Shown here: one piece after another, positions 53,573 through 62,298 of the stretch | How positions within the stretch are numbered: the first letter of the stretch is position 1 | How the letters are laid out: the number at the start of each line of letters is the position of its first letter | From: Microbacteriaceae bacterium VKM Ac-2854 | GTDB taxonomy: Bacteria; Actinomycetota; Actinomycetes; Actinomycetales; Microbacteriaceae | Direction of reading: 5' to 3' | DNA length: 63,443 bases | Assembly: GCA_013205085.1 (NCBI GenBank) | Contig: JABMLH010000012.1 | Span: 1-63,443, forward strand | Position numbers and translations under genes: made by a program | Notes under the pieces: generated by a model | Seen by the model: the letters and a program-made list of their open reading frames with translations, nothing else | What the model was told of the DNA's origin: nothing | The model's database searches: none

Positions 53573-54060
53573 GCGCAGTGACGATCCGAGCGGGCGGGCC
53601 GGCGGATGCGCTCGGCATCGCGACCGTGCAGCTCACCTCGTGGCGGGAGACCTACGCGGGGCTGGTGCCGGCGGCGTTCTGGGACGAGCATCCGTTGGAG
53701 CGCTTCCGCGACCGCTGGCAGGGCTGGCTGGACGCGGGCGCGACGCCGCCGGTCGCGGTGGCCGGCGGCGCGGTCGTCGGCTTCGCCTACGTCGGCGCGG
53801 CGCAGGAGCGGGGCGGGCATCCGCCGGTGCGGGAGCGGCAGTTGTTCACGATCTACCTGCTCGCCGCCTGGCACGGCAGCGGCGCCGGGCAGCTGCTGCT
53901 CGACGCCGCCCTGCCGGCCGGCGAGCCCGCCGAGCTGTGGGTCGCCGCGGACAATCCGCGCGCCCGCCGCTTCTACGAACGCAACGGCTTCGCGCCCGAC
54001 GGCGCCACCGTGCTCGATCCCGACTTCGCCGGGCTCCCCGAGCTGCGCCTGGTGCGCTGA
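53569..54060 (+). CDS. GNAT family N-acetyltransferase
   Basis: A 163-residue acetyl-CoA-dependent transferase. Acetyl-CoA binding motif LAAWHGSGAGQLLLDAAL near residue 105 (in place of the usual R-x-x-G-x-G/A), FYERNGFAPDGAT at the C-terminus and RETYAGLVPAAFW at the N-terminus, the last typical of RimI-like GNATs. AAGGGGGACGG precedes the ATG at 53569, which overlaps the exporter stop. Last gene of operon B. Might acetylate an amine before export; substrate unknown. Confidence 0.88.
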   Translation: MSAVTIRAGGPADALGIATVQLTSWRETYAGLVPAAFWDEHPLERFRDRWQGWLDAGATPPVAVAGGAVVGFAYVGAAQERGGHPPVRERQLFTIYLLAAWHGSGAGQLLLDAALPAGEPAELWVAADNPRARRFYERNGFAPDGATVLDPDFAGLPELRLVR

Positions 54061-54099
54061 GGGCCCGGTGCTGGCCCGACCCTCTGCTGCGCTGTCGTG

Positions 54100-54165
54100 C
54101 TGCGCTGTCGTTTTGGCAGCGCGCGGGTGGCGTGCCGACCGCGCGCGGTGAAAACGACAGCGCAG
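54100..54165. terminator. perfect 15-bp hairpin after operon B
   Basis: CTGCGCTGTCGTTTT (54100-54114) pairs with AAAACGACAGCGCAG (54151-54165); CGCGCGG...CCGCGCG pairs inside. It follows the acetyltransferase stop by 40 bp and is the likely end of operon B. An extra copy of GCTGCGCTGTCGT lies just upstream (54087-54099). Confidence 0.75.
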
Positions 54166-54222
54166 GCTACAGCGCGCAGCACGGGTGAACTCAATGTCGG
54201 TCCTCGCCTTGCGCCTCCGTTC

Positions 54223-54630
54223 GTGCTGGACGACCCGTTCTGGCGATCATTCTTCACGTCAGCGGGATTCGGTGGCGTCATGGCGTTGTCCGCCGGAGCA
54301 TTGGCCTTCGGGGCCGCCGTCTACGCCGCGCGCCGGACCGCGCTGAACGCGGATCGCGACCACGCTCAGCGCGACGAAGCGGCCGCGCTCGATCGGTCTC
54401 AACGCGAACGCGCAGATCAGCGTGCTCAGTGGTGGGGCCGATTCACCTGGGCCACGGAACGAGCCCTCGATAGCAGCACGCGCGATGTCGGGGTCGTCAG
54501 CATGATCGGCCTTGTCGGACATCGTTGGGCGAGCGAAGAGGATACGGAGATCGCGATCGCCGTTGCCGACGCCCTCGACACGATGGATACTGAGGCTGCG
54601 AGAGGGCAGACGGCGGGAGGACCGCGATGA
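54223..54630 (+). CDS. small membrane-anchored protein, unknown
   Basis: A protein of about 135 residues from GTG at 54223 (ATG at 54280 is an alternative giving about 116). One hydrophobic segment GVMALSAGALAFGAAVYAA is followed by a highly charged Arg/Asp/Glu helix (ALNADRDHAQRDEAAALDRS) and a helical tail. Codon use is more mixed than in neighbouring genes (TCT, CAA, CGA), hinting at foreign origin. It is coupled to the following small gene by ATGA. No domain recognised. Confidence 0.55.
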   Translation: MLDDPFWRSFFTSAGFGGVMALSAGALAFGAAVYAARRTALNADRDHAQRDEAAALDRSQRERADQRAQWWGRFTWATERALDSSTRDVGVVSMIGLVGHRWASEEDTEIAIAVADALDTMDTEAARGQTAGGPR

Positions 54631-54818
54631 CCACGGCGAACCAGCATTCGAGGGACCTTGTGCGTCGACTCCGCGAGAAAGCGCTCCTGGTGGCTGCGCA
54701 ACGCGCGCAGCAGGCTTCGGGAGCCCCTGTAGCCGCATCGCGCAAGAACGAGGGAGTACCGGCAGCAACAGGCTCGTTGTCGGTCGGCGTGTCGCGAGGT
54801 AGTCGCACGAGCTGGTAG
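54627..54818 (+). CDS. small hypothetical protein coupled to the previous gene
   Basis: A 63-residue basic protein, MTTANQHSRDLVRRLREKAL, with an Ala/Gln-rich helix and a Gly/Ser tail. Overlaps the upstream stop by 4 bp. Codon use is similarly mixed. Function unknown; with its partner it could be a remnant of a mobile element or a small conserved actinobacterial pair. Confidence 0.5.
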   Translation: MTTANQHSRDLVRRLREKALLVAAQRAQQASGAPVAASRKNEGVPAATGSLSVGVSRGSRTSW

Positions 54819-54889
54819 CCCTGTCCCGCTGGCCGCCGCTTCTCCGTACGCAACGGCATCGAGCCCGACAGCGCAGGGACCAGCCCCGG

Positions 54890-55378
54890 CTAGAGCACCT
54901 CATTGAGGCGGCCGGTTGCGACGTCGAAGACGAAGCCGCGCACGGCGTCCTTCTTCGGGATGAACGCGCTCGCGGTGATCCGGGCGATCGACTGCCGCAC
55001 GTCGTCCGCGGCGTCGGGGAACGCCTCCGGCGCCCACGGCGGGCGGATGCCCGTCTCGGCGCGGATCTGTTCCTTGAAATCGTCGTCGTGGAAGGTCACC
55101 ATTCCGCAGTCGGTGTGGTGGATCAGGATGATCTCCTCCGTTCCGAGCAGGCGCTGGCTGATCGCGAGCGAGCGGATCTCGTCCTCGGTGATCACCCCGC
55201 CGGCGTTGCGGATCACGTGCGACTCGCCCTCGTTCAAGCCGAGGATGCGGTAGACGTCCAGCCGCGCATCCATGCAGGCGACGACGGCGAGGTGCTTGCT
55301 CGGCGGCAGGGGGAGTGGGCCGGTGAAGGCGGCGGCGTAGGCCTCGTTGTTGCGCAGGAGCTCGTCGGTGATGCTCAT
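54890..55378 (-). CDS. beta-carbonic anhydrase
   Basis: A 162-residue enzyme interconverting CO2 and bicarbonate. Zinc ligands are C35 (VVACMDARL), H88 and C91 (LIHHTDCGM), with D37 in the CxD dyad. RNAGGVITEDEIRSLAIS is the active-site loop. Length fits the short Mycobacterium Rv1284-like class. No operon partner on this strand; the convergent small genes end 71 bp away. Confidence 0.9.
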   Translation of the reverse strand: MSITDELLRNNEAYAAAFTGPLPLPPSKHLAVVACMDARLDVYRILGLNEGESHVIRNAGGVITEDEIRSLAISQRLLGTEEIILIHHTDCGMVTFHDDDFKEQIRAETGIRPPWAPEAFPDAADDVRQSIARITASAFIPKKDAVRGFVFDVATGRLNEVL

Positions 55379-55560
55379 GATCGGGTCCGTTCTGTCGGCG
55401 GTTACGGCGGCGGTGAAGTCGGCGCTTCAGGGTTAGGCGTCGCGATCACCTTGCGCCCGAATCAGCCCGGCTCCTAGCGCTCGCGCGGAGTATGACGTTC
55501 CGGCCCGCTTCATTACGCGTGGACTGGACGCCGCCGCCGAGGCGCGCGAGCGTTGACCGC

Positions 55561-56586
55561 ATGTCCCTCCTCGAGACCGCCGGTTCCGCTCCCGTCGCAG
55601 CCCCCGCCGCCGACCGCCCCGTCGTGTACGCCCTGCACGAGAACCCCGACTGGTTCGGCCCGTTCGCCGCGGCGTTCGCAGCGGAGGGTGTGGAGTACCG
55701 GGAGTGGCTGCTCGTGGACGGCGCGTTCGACTTCGACCAACCGCCGCCGGAGGGCGTGTTCTGGTCGCGGATCAGCGCCTCCTCGCACACCCGCGGTCAC
55801 GGCCTGAGCAAGGAGTACGCCCGCGGCGTGCTCAGCTGGCTGGAGGCGTACGGCCGGCGCACCGTGAACGGGCGTCGCGTGCTGGAGTTCGAGGTGAGCA
55901 AGATCGATCAGCTCACCGCGCTGAAGGCGTTCGGTATCGAGGTGCCGCGCACCGTCGCCGTTGTCGGCCGGGAGGCGCTCGTCGAGGCAGCGCGGGGCTT
56001 CGGCACCCCGTTCATCACCAAGCACAACCAGGGCGGCAAGGGCCTGGGCGTGCGCCGCTTCGACAGCCTCGCCGACTTCGCGGGCTACGTCGACTCCGCC
56101 GAGTTCGAGCAGCCGCAGGACGGCATCACCCTGATCCAGGAGTTCGTGCAGGCCGCTCGCCCCTTCGTCACCCGCGTCGAGATCGTCGGCGGCGAGGTGG
56201 TCTACGCGATCACCGCCGATACCGAGCGCGGCGGCTTCCAGCTCTGCCCGGCGGATGCCTGCGCGATCGATCCCGCCTCCGGCCTGCCGGTCATCCCACC
56301 GGGCGCGACGCTCGCGCCCGAGCCGGGGCGCTCACTGTTCGCGCTACGCGAGGGCTTCGAACATCCGATCCTGGAGCGCTACCGTGCCTTCACCCGGGCG
56401 CACGGGATCGAGGTCGCGGGCATCGAGTTCATCGAGACCGCGGACGGCCGGGTCGTCACCTACGACGTGAACACCAACACGAACTACAACGCCGAGGTCG
56501 AGTCCGTCGCGCCGCGATCGGCGCCGCGAGCGGTCGCGCGGCACCTGGCCGCGGTGCTCGCCGCGCGGTATCCCGCCGCCGGATGA
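55561..56586 (+). CDS. ATP-grasp ligase (RimK/LysX-like), substrate unknown
   Basis: A 341-residue ATP-dependent carboxylate-amine ligase. Pre-ATP-grasp domain VVYALHENPDWFGPFAAAFA, glycine-rich ATP lid FITKHNQGGKGLGVRRF near residue 155, metal-binding VAGIEFIETADGRVVTYDVN and the Asn-rich NTNTNYN. It starts a tightly coupled three-gene run with a half-size and a complete luciferase-like monooxygenase. It might attach an amino acid or form a peptide-like bond on a sulfur-containing substrate, but no published function fits clearly. Start at 55561 is favoured, as the 23-residue upstream extension has no family homology. Confidence 0.78.
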   Translation: MSLLETAGSAPVAAPAADRPVVYALHENPDWFGPFAAAFAAEGVEYREWLLVDGAFDFDQPPPEGVFWSRISASSHTRGHGLSKEYARGVLSWLEAYGRRTVNGRRVLEFEVSKIDQLTALKAFGIEVPRTVAVVGREALVEAARGFGTPFITKHNQGGKGLGVRRFDSLADFAGYVDSAEFEQPQDGITLIQEFVQAARPFVTRVEIVGGEVVYAITADTERGGFQLCPADACAIDPASGLPVIPPGATLAPEPGRSLFALREGFEHPILERYRAFTRAHGIEVAGIEFIETADGRVVTYDVNTNTNYNAEVESVAPRSAPRAVARHLAAVLAARYPAAG

Positions 56587-57281
56587 GCGCGCCGTTGCTG
56601 GGCATCGAGGCGGATGCGGCCGCGCTGATCGCGGGAACGGTCCGGGTGGATCCGGCGGTCACGGTGATCGTCCTCGGCGGCTCCGACCCGGCGGTCGCCG
56701 TGCCCTTCATCGCCGCGCGGGTGCCCGAGGTCGCGCTGCTGGTCCGAGAGGACGTCGGCCGCGCGCATCCGTACAACATCGCGCGACGGATCGCCTCGCT
56801 GCACCGCTTGCACGGCGGGCGCGTCGGCGTGCTGCTGTCCGGGCCGGCCACGGATCTCGGCTCCGGCGCCCGCGCGGTCCTTGAGCTCTGGGCGAGCTGG
56901 CCGGAGTCGTCGCTGCGTCTCGACAAGGCCGGCGGCGTCTTCGCGGACGTGGCGGGCATCCGGCGGGTGAACACGGAGGGCGTGTTCCGGATCGACGGAC
57001 CGCTGACGGTGCCGTTGGATCCGGCCGACGCACCGGTGCTGGCGCTCGACGGTGACGCGCGCGGCGCGGCGGCCGATCTGGTCCTGACCGGCGGCGAGCT
57101 CGTCGGCGTCGACACCCGAATCGTGCTGCTGCCCGCGACGGACGCGGGGGCGCGAATCGCGGCCGGCGCGTTCCGCGCCCCCGCCGGCCACCGCTCCGCC
57201 CGCTCGCGGCTCGGCCTGGGCCCATCGCGCGCTCGCGTCGACGAGGCGCGCGCCACGGCGTACCCGGCGCGGCGAGCATGA
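56583..57281 (+). CDS. half-length luciferase-like (NtaA/DszA-type) protein
   Basis: A 232-residue protein that aligns only with the central part of the monooxygenase encoded next to it: HPYNIARRIASLHRLHGGRV matches PVDLARQFAALDRLSGGRA, then VLELWASWPESSLRLDKAGG and the GPLTVPLDPADAPVLAL strand. The N-terminal barrel strands and the whole C-terminal half are missing, and the tail is Ala/Arg-rich and probably disordered. It is open, in frame and coupled on both sides (ATGA at 56583 and 57278), so it is more likely a retained non-catalytic subunit than a decayed gene. Confidence 0.7.
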   Translation: MSAPLLGIEADAAALIAGTVRVDPAVTVIVLGGSDPAVAVPFIAARVPEVALLVREDVGRAHPYNIARRIASLHRLHGGRVGVLLSGPATDLGSGARAVLELWASWPESSLRLDKAGGVFADVAGIRRVNTEGVFRIDGPLTVPLDPADAPVLALDGDARGAAADLVLTGGELVGVDTRIVLLPATDAGARIAAGAFRAPAGHRSARSRLGLGPSRARVDEARATAYPARRA

Positions 57282-58486
57282 CCGGCCGCCGGCGCTTCGC
57301 CGTCAACATCAACGTGCAGGGCTTGGGCCAGCGCCCCGGCGCCTGGCGCACCCCTGAGGCGGATCCGGTCGCGCTGTTCGGGCCGGAGCACTGGCTGACC
57401 ATCGCCCGAACCGCCGAGCGCGGCGTCGTCGACGCGCTGTTCTTCGCGGACTCGCCGTCACTGCCCGATCCGCGGGTGCGCGCGCTGTTCGTCTTCGAAC
57501 CGCTCGTGCTGCTGGCGGGCATCGCCGCAGCGACCGAGCACATCGGGCTCGTCGGCACCGCCTCGACCTCGTTCAACGACCCCGTCGACCTCGCCCGGCA
57601 GTTCGCCGCGCTCGATCGCCTGTCGGGCGGTCGCGCGGCCTGGAACGTCGTCACCTCGCACAGCGCCGACTCCGCGAGAAACTTCGGGGCCGACGACATG
57701 CCGGGGCGGGCCGAGCGCTACGCCCGCGCCGAGGCGTTCGTCGACACGGTACGGGCACTCTGGCGCGGCGAGACGGTCGAGCACGCGGGGGAGCAGGTGC
57801 GGCTGGAGCATCCGGCGTCGCCCGTGCTGATCCAGGCCGGCGGCTCGCCCGCCGGGCTCGAACTCGCCGCGCGGATCGCGGAGGCCGTCTACTCCGTGGA
57901 GTTGGTGCACCAGCGCGCCGTCGAGAACGCGGCGGCGTTGCGGGCGGCGGCCGCGCGGCACGGGCGTCGGCTGAGCGTGCTGCCCGGCCTCTCGCTGGTG
58001 ATCGGCAGCACCGAGCGCGAGGCGCGCGAGCGGTTCGACGCCCTCGAGGCGCTGGGCCCCGCGGACACCACGATCAACGCGCTCTCCTACAACCTCGGCG
58101 TCGACGTCTCGGGGCTGGCGCTGGACGAGCCGATCCCGGACGCGATCCTCGACGCACCGCCGGATGCGGACACCCTCGCCGCGTCCCTCGCCTACCGCGA
58201 CGCCATCGTCGCCTCCCTGCGCGGCTCGCCGCGGACCCTCCGCGAGGTGCTGCGCGGCTTCGGGGGCTACGGCCAGCGGATCATCGTCGGAACGCCGGAG
58301 CAGATCGCCGATTCCCTGCAGCACTGGCACCGGAGCGGCGCCGCCGACGGCGTGAACGTGATGCTGGACAGCTTCCCCGACGGCCTGGAGACCTTCGTCG
58401 ATCAGGTGATGCCCGAGCTGCGCGCCCGCGGCCTCGCGCGAGCCGAGTACCCGTCCGGCGAGACTTTCCGGCAGCGCCTCGGCTAG
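57278..58486 (+). CDS. NtaA/SnaA/DszA-family FMN monooxygenase
   Basis: A 402-residue luciferase-like enzyme of the NtaA/DszA branch. FAVNINVQGLGQRPGAWRTP at the start, FNDPVDLARQFAALDRLSGG, AWNVVTSHSADSARNFG (flavin-binding region), VLIQAGGSPAGLELAARIAE and a C-terminal GVNVMLDSFPDGLETFVDQV. DszA-type enzymes cleave C-S bonds of sulfones; others act on nitrilotriacetate or S-substituted cysteine derivatives. Third gene of the ATP-grasp operon and 38 bp from the convergent monooxygenase at 58525. Confidence 0.88.
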   Translation: MTGRRRFAVNINVQGLGQRPGAWRTPEADPVALFGPEHWLTIARTAERGVVDALFFADSPSLPDPRVRALFVFEPLVLLAGIAAATEHIGLVGTASTSFNDPVDLARQFAALDRLSGGRAAWNVVTSHSADSARNFGADDMPGRAERYARAEAFVDTVRALWRGETVEHAGEQVRLEHPASPVLIQAGGSPAGLELAARIAEAVYSVELVHQRAVENAAALRAAAARHGRRLSVLPGLSLVIGSTEREARERFDALEALGPADTTINALSYNLGVDVSGLALDEPIPDAILDAPPDADTLAASLAYRDAIVASLRGSPRTLREVLRGFGGYGQRIIVGTPEQIADSLQHWHRSGAADGVNVMLDSFPDGLETFVDQVMPELRARGLARAEYPSGETFRQRLG

Positions 58487-58524
58487 CCGCGCTGTCTCGT
58501 CGTCGCCCGAGGACGCGCCGCAGT

Positions 58525-59547
58525 TCACACCGCCGGCTGCCAGCCCAGGTGCGGGGCGACGTGGGTGACGATGTCCTCGATCAGGCGCAGGTTCTCGGCG
58601 AGGCCGAACGCCGGCGGCAGGAAGGCGATCAGTTCGTCCGCCTCGGCCACGGCGACGTCGGCGAGCAGCTGCTCGACCACGTGCTCCGGGTCGCCGTGGA
58701 TGGCGCCGCTGACGCTGAACTTCGCCGCCGGCAGAACCCGCGGATCCAGGGCGCCCGCCGGGCGCGATGCCGCCGGACCCTGGGTTCGGCGCTCCTCGTC
58801 GTACGCCGCATAGCGGCGCGCCGTCTCGGGGCTGGTCGCAGGCAGGATGGAGCGGCTCACCGAGACGCGGGGCGCCTCCGGCCCGGTGTGCGCGGCCCGG
58901 TACGCCTCGATAGCGCGCAACTGCTCGGCGTTGTAGTCCTCGACCGAGTCGGTCAGGATCGTGCTGAGCATCAGCCGCAGCCCCTGCGAGCCGATCCGCT
59001 CGGCCGAGGCGACGGATCCGCCGCCGAACCAGACCCGACCGGGCAGGCCGGCACTCGCCCCGCGGATCCGCAGCTCCTCACCGATCGGATCGCCCTCGCG
59101 GTCCGTGGCCTCGCCGACGCTCTCGCCGCGGATGCCACGGAGGAAGGTGGCCAATCGCCGCTGCGACTGCTCGCGTCCGTCGTTCACCGGCTGCCCGAAC
59201 GCGGCGTCGTAGCCGCCCTGCCCGGTGCTCAAGCCGAGCTGCAGCCGGCCGTCCGTGAGGTGATCGGCGATGCTGGCCGCCTCGGCCAGGAGCACCGGAT
59301 CCTCGTAGCGGATGCCGATGATCGCGGTGCCGAGGCCGATCCGCTCCGTGTGCTGCGCCACCACTGGGAGGTAGACCAGTGGCGAAGCCAGGTAGTTGTC
59401 GAAGTGGCGCTGGTAGACCCAGCCCCGGTCGTACCCGAGATCCTCGCCGGCGCGGAACAGCTCGATGCCCTCGCGCACGCCCTCGGCGACCCGGCCGGCG
59501 GGGAACGGCACGCGGGTGTGGAAGCCGAGCTTCAGCGTCCGGGTCAT
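58525..59547 (-). CDS. luciferase-like monooxygenase (alkanal-type), sulfur cluster
   Basis: A 340-residue LLM-class flavin enzyme: LKLGFHTRVPFPAGRVAEGV, GWVYQRHFDNYLASPLVYL, ERIGLGTAIIGIRYEDPVLL and LQLGLSTGQGGYDAAFGQP. The ATG lies in an ATGA overlap with the stop of a 14-codon upstream ORF that has its own Shine-Dalgarno. Divergent from metY-like 59740. Possibly supplies a thiol or sulfite precursor; substrate unknown. Confidence 0.88.
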   Translation of the reverse strand: MTRTLKLGFHTRVPFPAGRVAEGVREGIELFRAGEDLGYDRGWVYQRHFDNYLASPLVYLPVVAQHTERIGLGTAIIGIRYEDPVLLAEAASIADHLTDGRLQLGLSTGQGGYDAAFGQPVNDGREQSQRRLATFLRGIRGESVGEATDREGDPIGEELRIRGASAGLPGRVWFGGGSVASAERIGSQGLRLMLSTILTDSVEDYNAEQLRAIEAYRAAHTGPEAPRVSVSRSILPATSPETARRYAAYDEERRTQGPAASRPAGALDPRVLPAAKFSVSGAIHGDPEHVVEQLLADVAVAEADELIAFLPPAFGLAENLRLIEDIVTHVAPHLGWQPAV

Positions 59548-59588
59548 CGGACGCGCTCCGCGGCGTTGATGTTGATGTATCGGGACAT
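59544..59588 (-). CDS. 14-codon ORF coupled to the LLM gene
   Basis: MSRYININAAERVR, starting at 59588 with GGAAG 8 bp upstream and ending in the TGA that overlaps the LLM ATG (ATGA, 59544-59547). The LLM itself has GGAG inside this ORF, so initiation there is probably helped by terminating ribosomes. It lacks Cys codons and so is not of the leader type described for operons A and B. Confidence 0.5.
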   Translation of the reverse strand: MSRYININAAERVR

Positions 59589-59739
59589 GGGGTTCACTTC
59601 CGGGCTCGATGACGGGCGACGGATCCACCCTGGTGTCGCGGCGACCACGGGGCGACCAGCATTGCGGAGTGTGTCGAGTGCTACGCCCCGGGTCGGCGCG
59701 ATTGGACAGCGGGCCCGAGGCATCCGCAGGCTTCCGTGC

Positions 59740-61080
59740 ATGACCTCGGCCCCCGATGACCACGCCGCGCACGCCGTGCACGCCCCCGAGTACGACTGGA
59801 GCGGCTACGACTTCGACACCCGCCAGGTGCACGCCGGCGAGTACGCGGATACCGCGGCTGGAGCGCGGATCCCGCCGATCGCGCTGACCGCCGGCTACCG
59901 CTTCGACTCCTTCGACGACGGCGCCGCGCGCTTCGGCCAGACCGCCGACGGGCTGATCTACTCCCGCCAGCGCAACCCCTCCGGGCAGGTGGCGGAGCAG
60001 CGCATCGCCGCTCTGGAGGGCGGCACCGAGGCGATCGTGGTCGGCTCCGGTCAGGCCGCGATCACCTCGGCGCTGCTGGCGCTCGCGCAGTCGGGCGAGC
60101 GGATCGTGACCACGGCGAGCATCTACAGCGGCACCCGCATCCTCTTCGGCCGCAGCTTCGCCCGTTTCGGGGTGACGGTCGACGAGGTGTGGGACGAGTA
60201 CGACGACGATGCCTGGGACCGGGTGATCACCCCGCAGACCAAGGCACTCTTCAGTGAGACGATCCCGAATCCGAAGAACGACGTCGTCGACATCGATCAG
60301 CTCGCCAGGGTCGCGCGGCGGCACCGCATCCCGCTGGTGATCGACAACACCATCGCGACGCCGTACCTGATTCGTCCGTTCGAGCACGGTGCGGACGTGG
60401 TGGTGCACTCGGCGACGAAGTTCCTCAGTGGCCACGGCGCATCGCTCGCCGGCACGATCGTCGACGGCGGCGGCTTCGACTGGGCGGGCACCGATCGGCG
60501 CTACCCGCTGCTCACCGACGCCGTCCGGCCCGGGCTGCCCTCGCTGCTGGAACGATTCCCGTCGACCGCGTACGCCCGGCTCGCCCGGGAGGCGGTCGTG
60601 AACGACATCGGGCCGGCGCTCTCGCCGTTCAACGCCTTCCTGCTGCATCAGGGCATCGAGACGCTGTCGTTGCGGATGCAGAAGCACCTCGAGAACGCGG
60701 CGACCATCGCGCGCTGGCTCGCCGAGCATCCCGCGATCGAGAGCGTCGACTACGCGGGGCTGCCGGGCAACCCACGTCACGACCTCGCGCAACGGCTCTA
60801 CGGTGGGCGCACCGGTTCGGTCTTCGCGGCCACGATCGCCGGTGGTCGTCCGGCCGCCCGCCGGTTCATCGACCGGCTGCGGGTGTTCAGCCGGATGACG
60901 AACATCGGCGACACCCGATCGATGGCGCTGCACCCGGCCACCACGACGCACACCTCGTTCTCGGCGGAACTGCGGGAGCGGTTGGGCATCGGTGAGGGAC
61001 TCGTCCGGCTGTCGATCGGGATCGAGGGCGCGAACGACCTGATCGCCGATCTCGACCAGGCGCTCGGCGGGACCGCGTGA
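59740..61080 (+). CDS. metY: O-acetylhomoserine sulfhydrylase-type PLP enzyme
   Basis: A 446-residue Cys/Met metabolism enzyme. PLP Lys is K227 in [31 protein letters not shown] binds the cofactor phosphate, and [20 protein letters not shown] precedes the Lys. Length (about 430-450) and the absence of a small cystathionine-type C-terminus fit the MetY group, which joins sulfide or methanethiol to O-acetylhomoserine (or O-acetylserine). It could assimilate sulfide produced from organosulfur compounds by the surrounding monooxygenases. 28 bp upstream of the amine-oxidase-like gene. An exact distinction from cystathionine gamma-synthase cannot be made by eye. Confidence 0.85.
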   Translation: MTSAPDDHAAHAVHAPEYDWSGYDFDTRQVHAGEYADTAAGARIPPIALTAGYRFDSFDDGAARFGQTADGLIYSRQRNPSGQVAEQRIAALEGGTEAIVVGSGQAAITSALLALAQSGERIVTTASIYSGTRILFGRSFARFGVTVDEVWDEYDDDAWDRVITPQTKALFSETIPNPKNDVVDIDQLARVARRHRIPLVIDNTIATPYLIRPFEHGADVVVHSATKFLSGHGASLAGTIVDGGGFDWAGTDRRYPLLTDAVRPGLPSLLERFPSTAYARLAREAVVNDIGPALSPFNAFLLHQGIETLSLRMQKHLENAATIARWLAEHPAIESVDYAGLPGNPRHDLAQRLYGGRTGSVFAATIAGGRPAARRFIDRLRVFSRMTNIGDTRSMALHPATTTHTSFSAELRERLGIGEGLVRLSIGIEGANDLIADLDQALGGTA

Positions 61081-61108
61081 GGGCCGGCCGGAGTCGGACT
61101 AGCCTCTG

Positions 61109-62254
61109 ATGGTGGATTTCGAAACGATCGTCGTCGGCGGCGGCGCGATGGGTTCGGCCGCGGCGTGGCAGCTCGCTCGTCGCGGCGTCGAGGTGGTGCT
61201 CCTCGAGCGATTCGGACCGGGGCATCGCAACGGAGCGTCGCACGGGGCGTCGCGGAACTTCAATGTCGCGTACGCCGAGGCGGACTACCTCGGCCTGCTC
61301 GATCGGGCGTTACCGCTCTGGCGCGAACTCGAGGCGGAGGCCCGCACCGAGCTGCTGCAGCAGGTCGGCATCGTGAACCACGGTCGCACCCACGCGCACG
61401 ATGCGGTGCACGCGGCGCTCGTCGCGGCGGGCATCCCGAGCGCGTTCGTGCCTTTGGCCGAGGCCGCGGAACGCTGGCCTGGCATCCGCGCCGATGGGCG
61501 GGTGCTGTGGACGCCGACCGCCGGCCGATTGCACGCCGATCGGGCGGTGGCTGCGTTGCAGCGGGCGGCGGCGGATTCGGGCGCGCAGGTCCGTCACAAC
61601 ACACGAGTGATCAGCATCGAGCCGCACGACGATCACGTGCTCGTCGAGGTGATGGACGGCGACTCCGGGGCCGTTCGCCGACTTCGCTCGCGCACCGCCG
61701 TCGTCACCGTCGGCGCGTGGACGCAGAAGCTGCTCGACGGGCGGATCGCGCTGCCGCGGCTGGTGGTGACGCAGGAGCAGCCCGCGCACTTCGCCCTGCG
61801 CGACGGCTCGTTCGTGTGGCCGGGTTTCAACCACACCCCGGCGCCAGGGGAGGTCGACACCGCGTGGTGGCCGTCGCCGATCTACGGGATGCAGACGCCG
61901 GGCGAGGGGATCAAGGCCGGCTGGCACGGCGTCGGACCGGTGACCGACCCGGATGAGCGCAGTTTCCGCTCGGAGCCGACCCAATTGGCGCAGTTGCGCC
62001 GCTACGTCGCCGAGTGGCTGCCCGGCGCCGATCCCGATGCCGTCACCGAGATCAGCTGTACCTACACCACGACCCCCGACTCCGACTTCGTGCTCGATCG
62101 GGTCGGACAGCTCATCGTCGGGGCGGGATTCTCGGGTCACGGCTTCAAGTTCACGCCGGCGGTCGGCGAGGTGCTCGCCGATCTCGCGACCGCTGCACCC
62201 ACAGCGGTGCCCGAGCGGTTCCGCCTCGGACCAAGAGCGGCCCCTCGCCGCTGA
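61109..62254 (+). CDS. FAD-dependent sarcosine / N-methyl-amino-acid oxidase
   Basis: A 381-residue flavoprotein of the monomeric sarcosine oxidase / N-methyltryptophan oxidase family. Dinucleotide fold TIVVGGGAMGSAAAWQLARR (residues 6-25), the substrate/flavin loop SHGASRNFNVAYAEADY, and C317 in EISCTYTTTPDSDFVLD at the position that binds FAD covalently in family members. It demethylates secondary amino acids to formaldehyde and H2O2. It follows metY by 28 bp and may process a methylated sulfur amino acid, though its true substrate is unknown. Confidence 0.87.
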   Translation: MVDFETIVVGGGAMGSAAAWQLARRGVEVVLLERFGPGHRNGASHGASRNFNVAYAEADYLGLLDRALPLWRELEAEARTELLQQVGIVNHGRTHAHDAVHAALVAAGIPSAFVPLAEAAERWPGIRADGRVLWTPTAGRLHADRAVAALQRAAADSGAQVRHNTRVISIEPHDDHVLVEVMDGDSGAVRRLRSRTAVVTVGAWTQKLLDGRIALPRLVVTQEQPAHFALRDGSFVWPGFNHTPAPGEVDTAWWPSPIYGMQTPGEGIKAGWHGVGPVTDPDERSFRSEPTQLAQLRRYVAEWLPGADPDAVTEISCTYTTTPDSDFVLDRVGQLIVGAGFSGHGFKFTPAVGEVLADLATAAPTAVPERFRLGPRAAPRR

Positions 62255-62298
62255 TCTCCCTGAACGGGTTTCGCTCGAGAGAGCCGGTGGGCGGATGC

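Noticed and set aside
54097-54222. N-terminal extension of the small membrane protein
   Set aside because: It begins in the operon B terminator hairpin and encodes a Cys/Arg-rich stretch without similarity to a membrane leader.
56583-57281. Frameshifted pseudogene of a complete luciferase-like monooxygenase
   Set aside because: No continuation of the fold is visible in other frames on either side, the ORF is coupled at both ends, and the adjacent full-length gene is intact.
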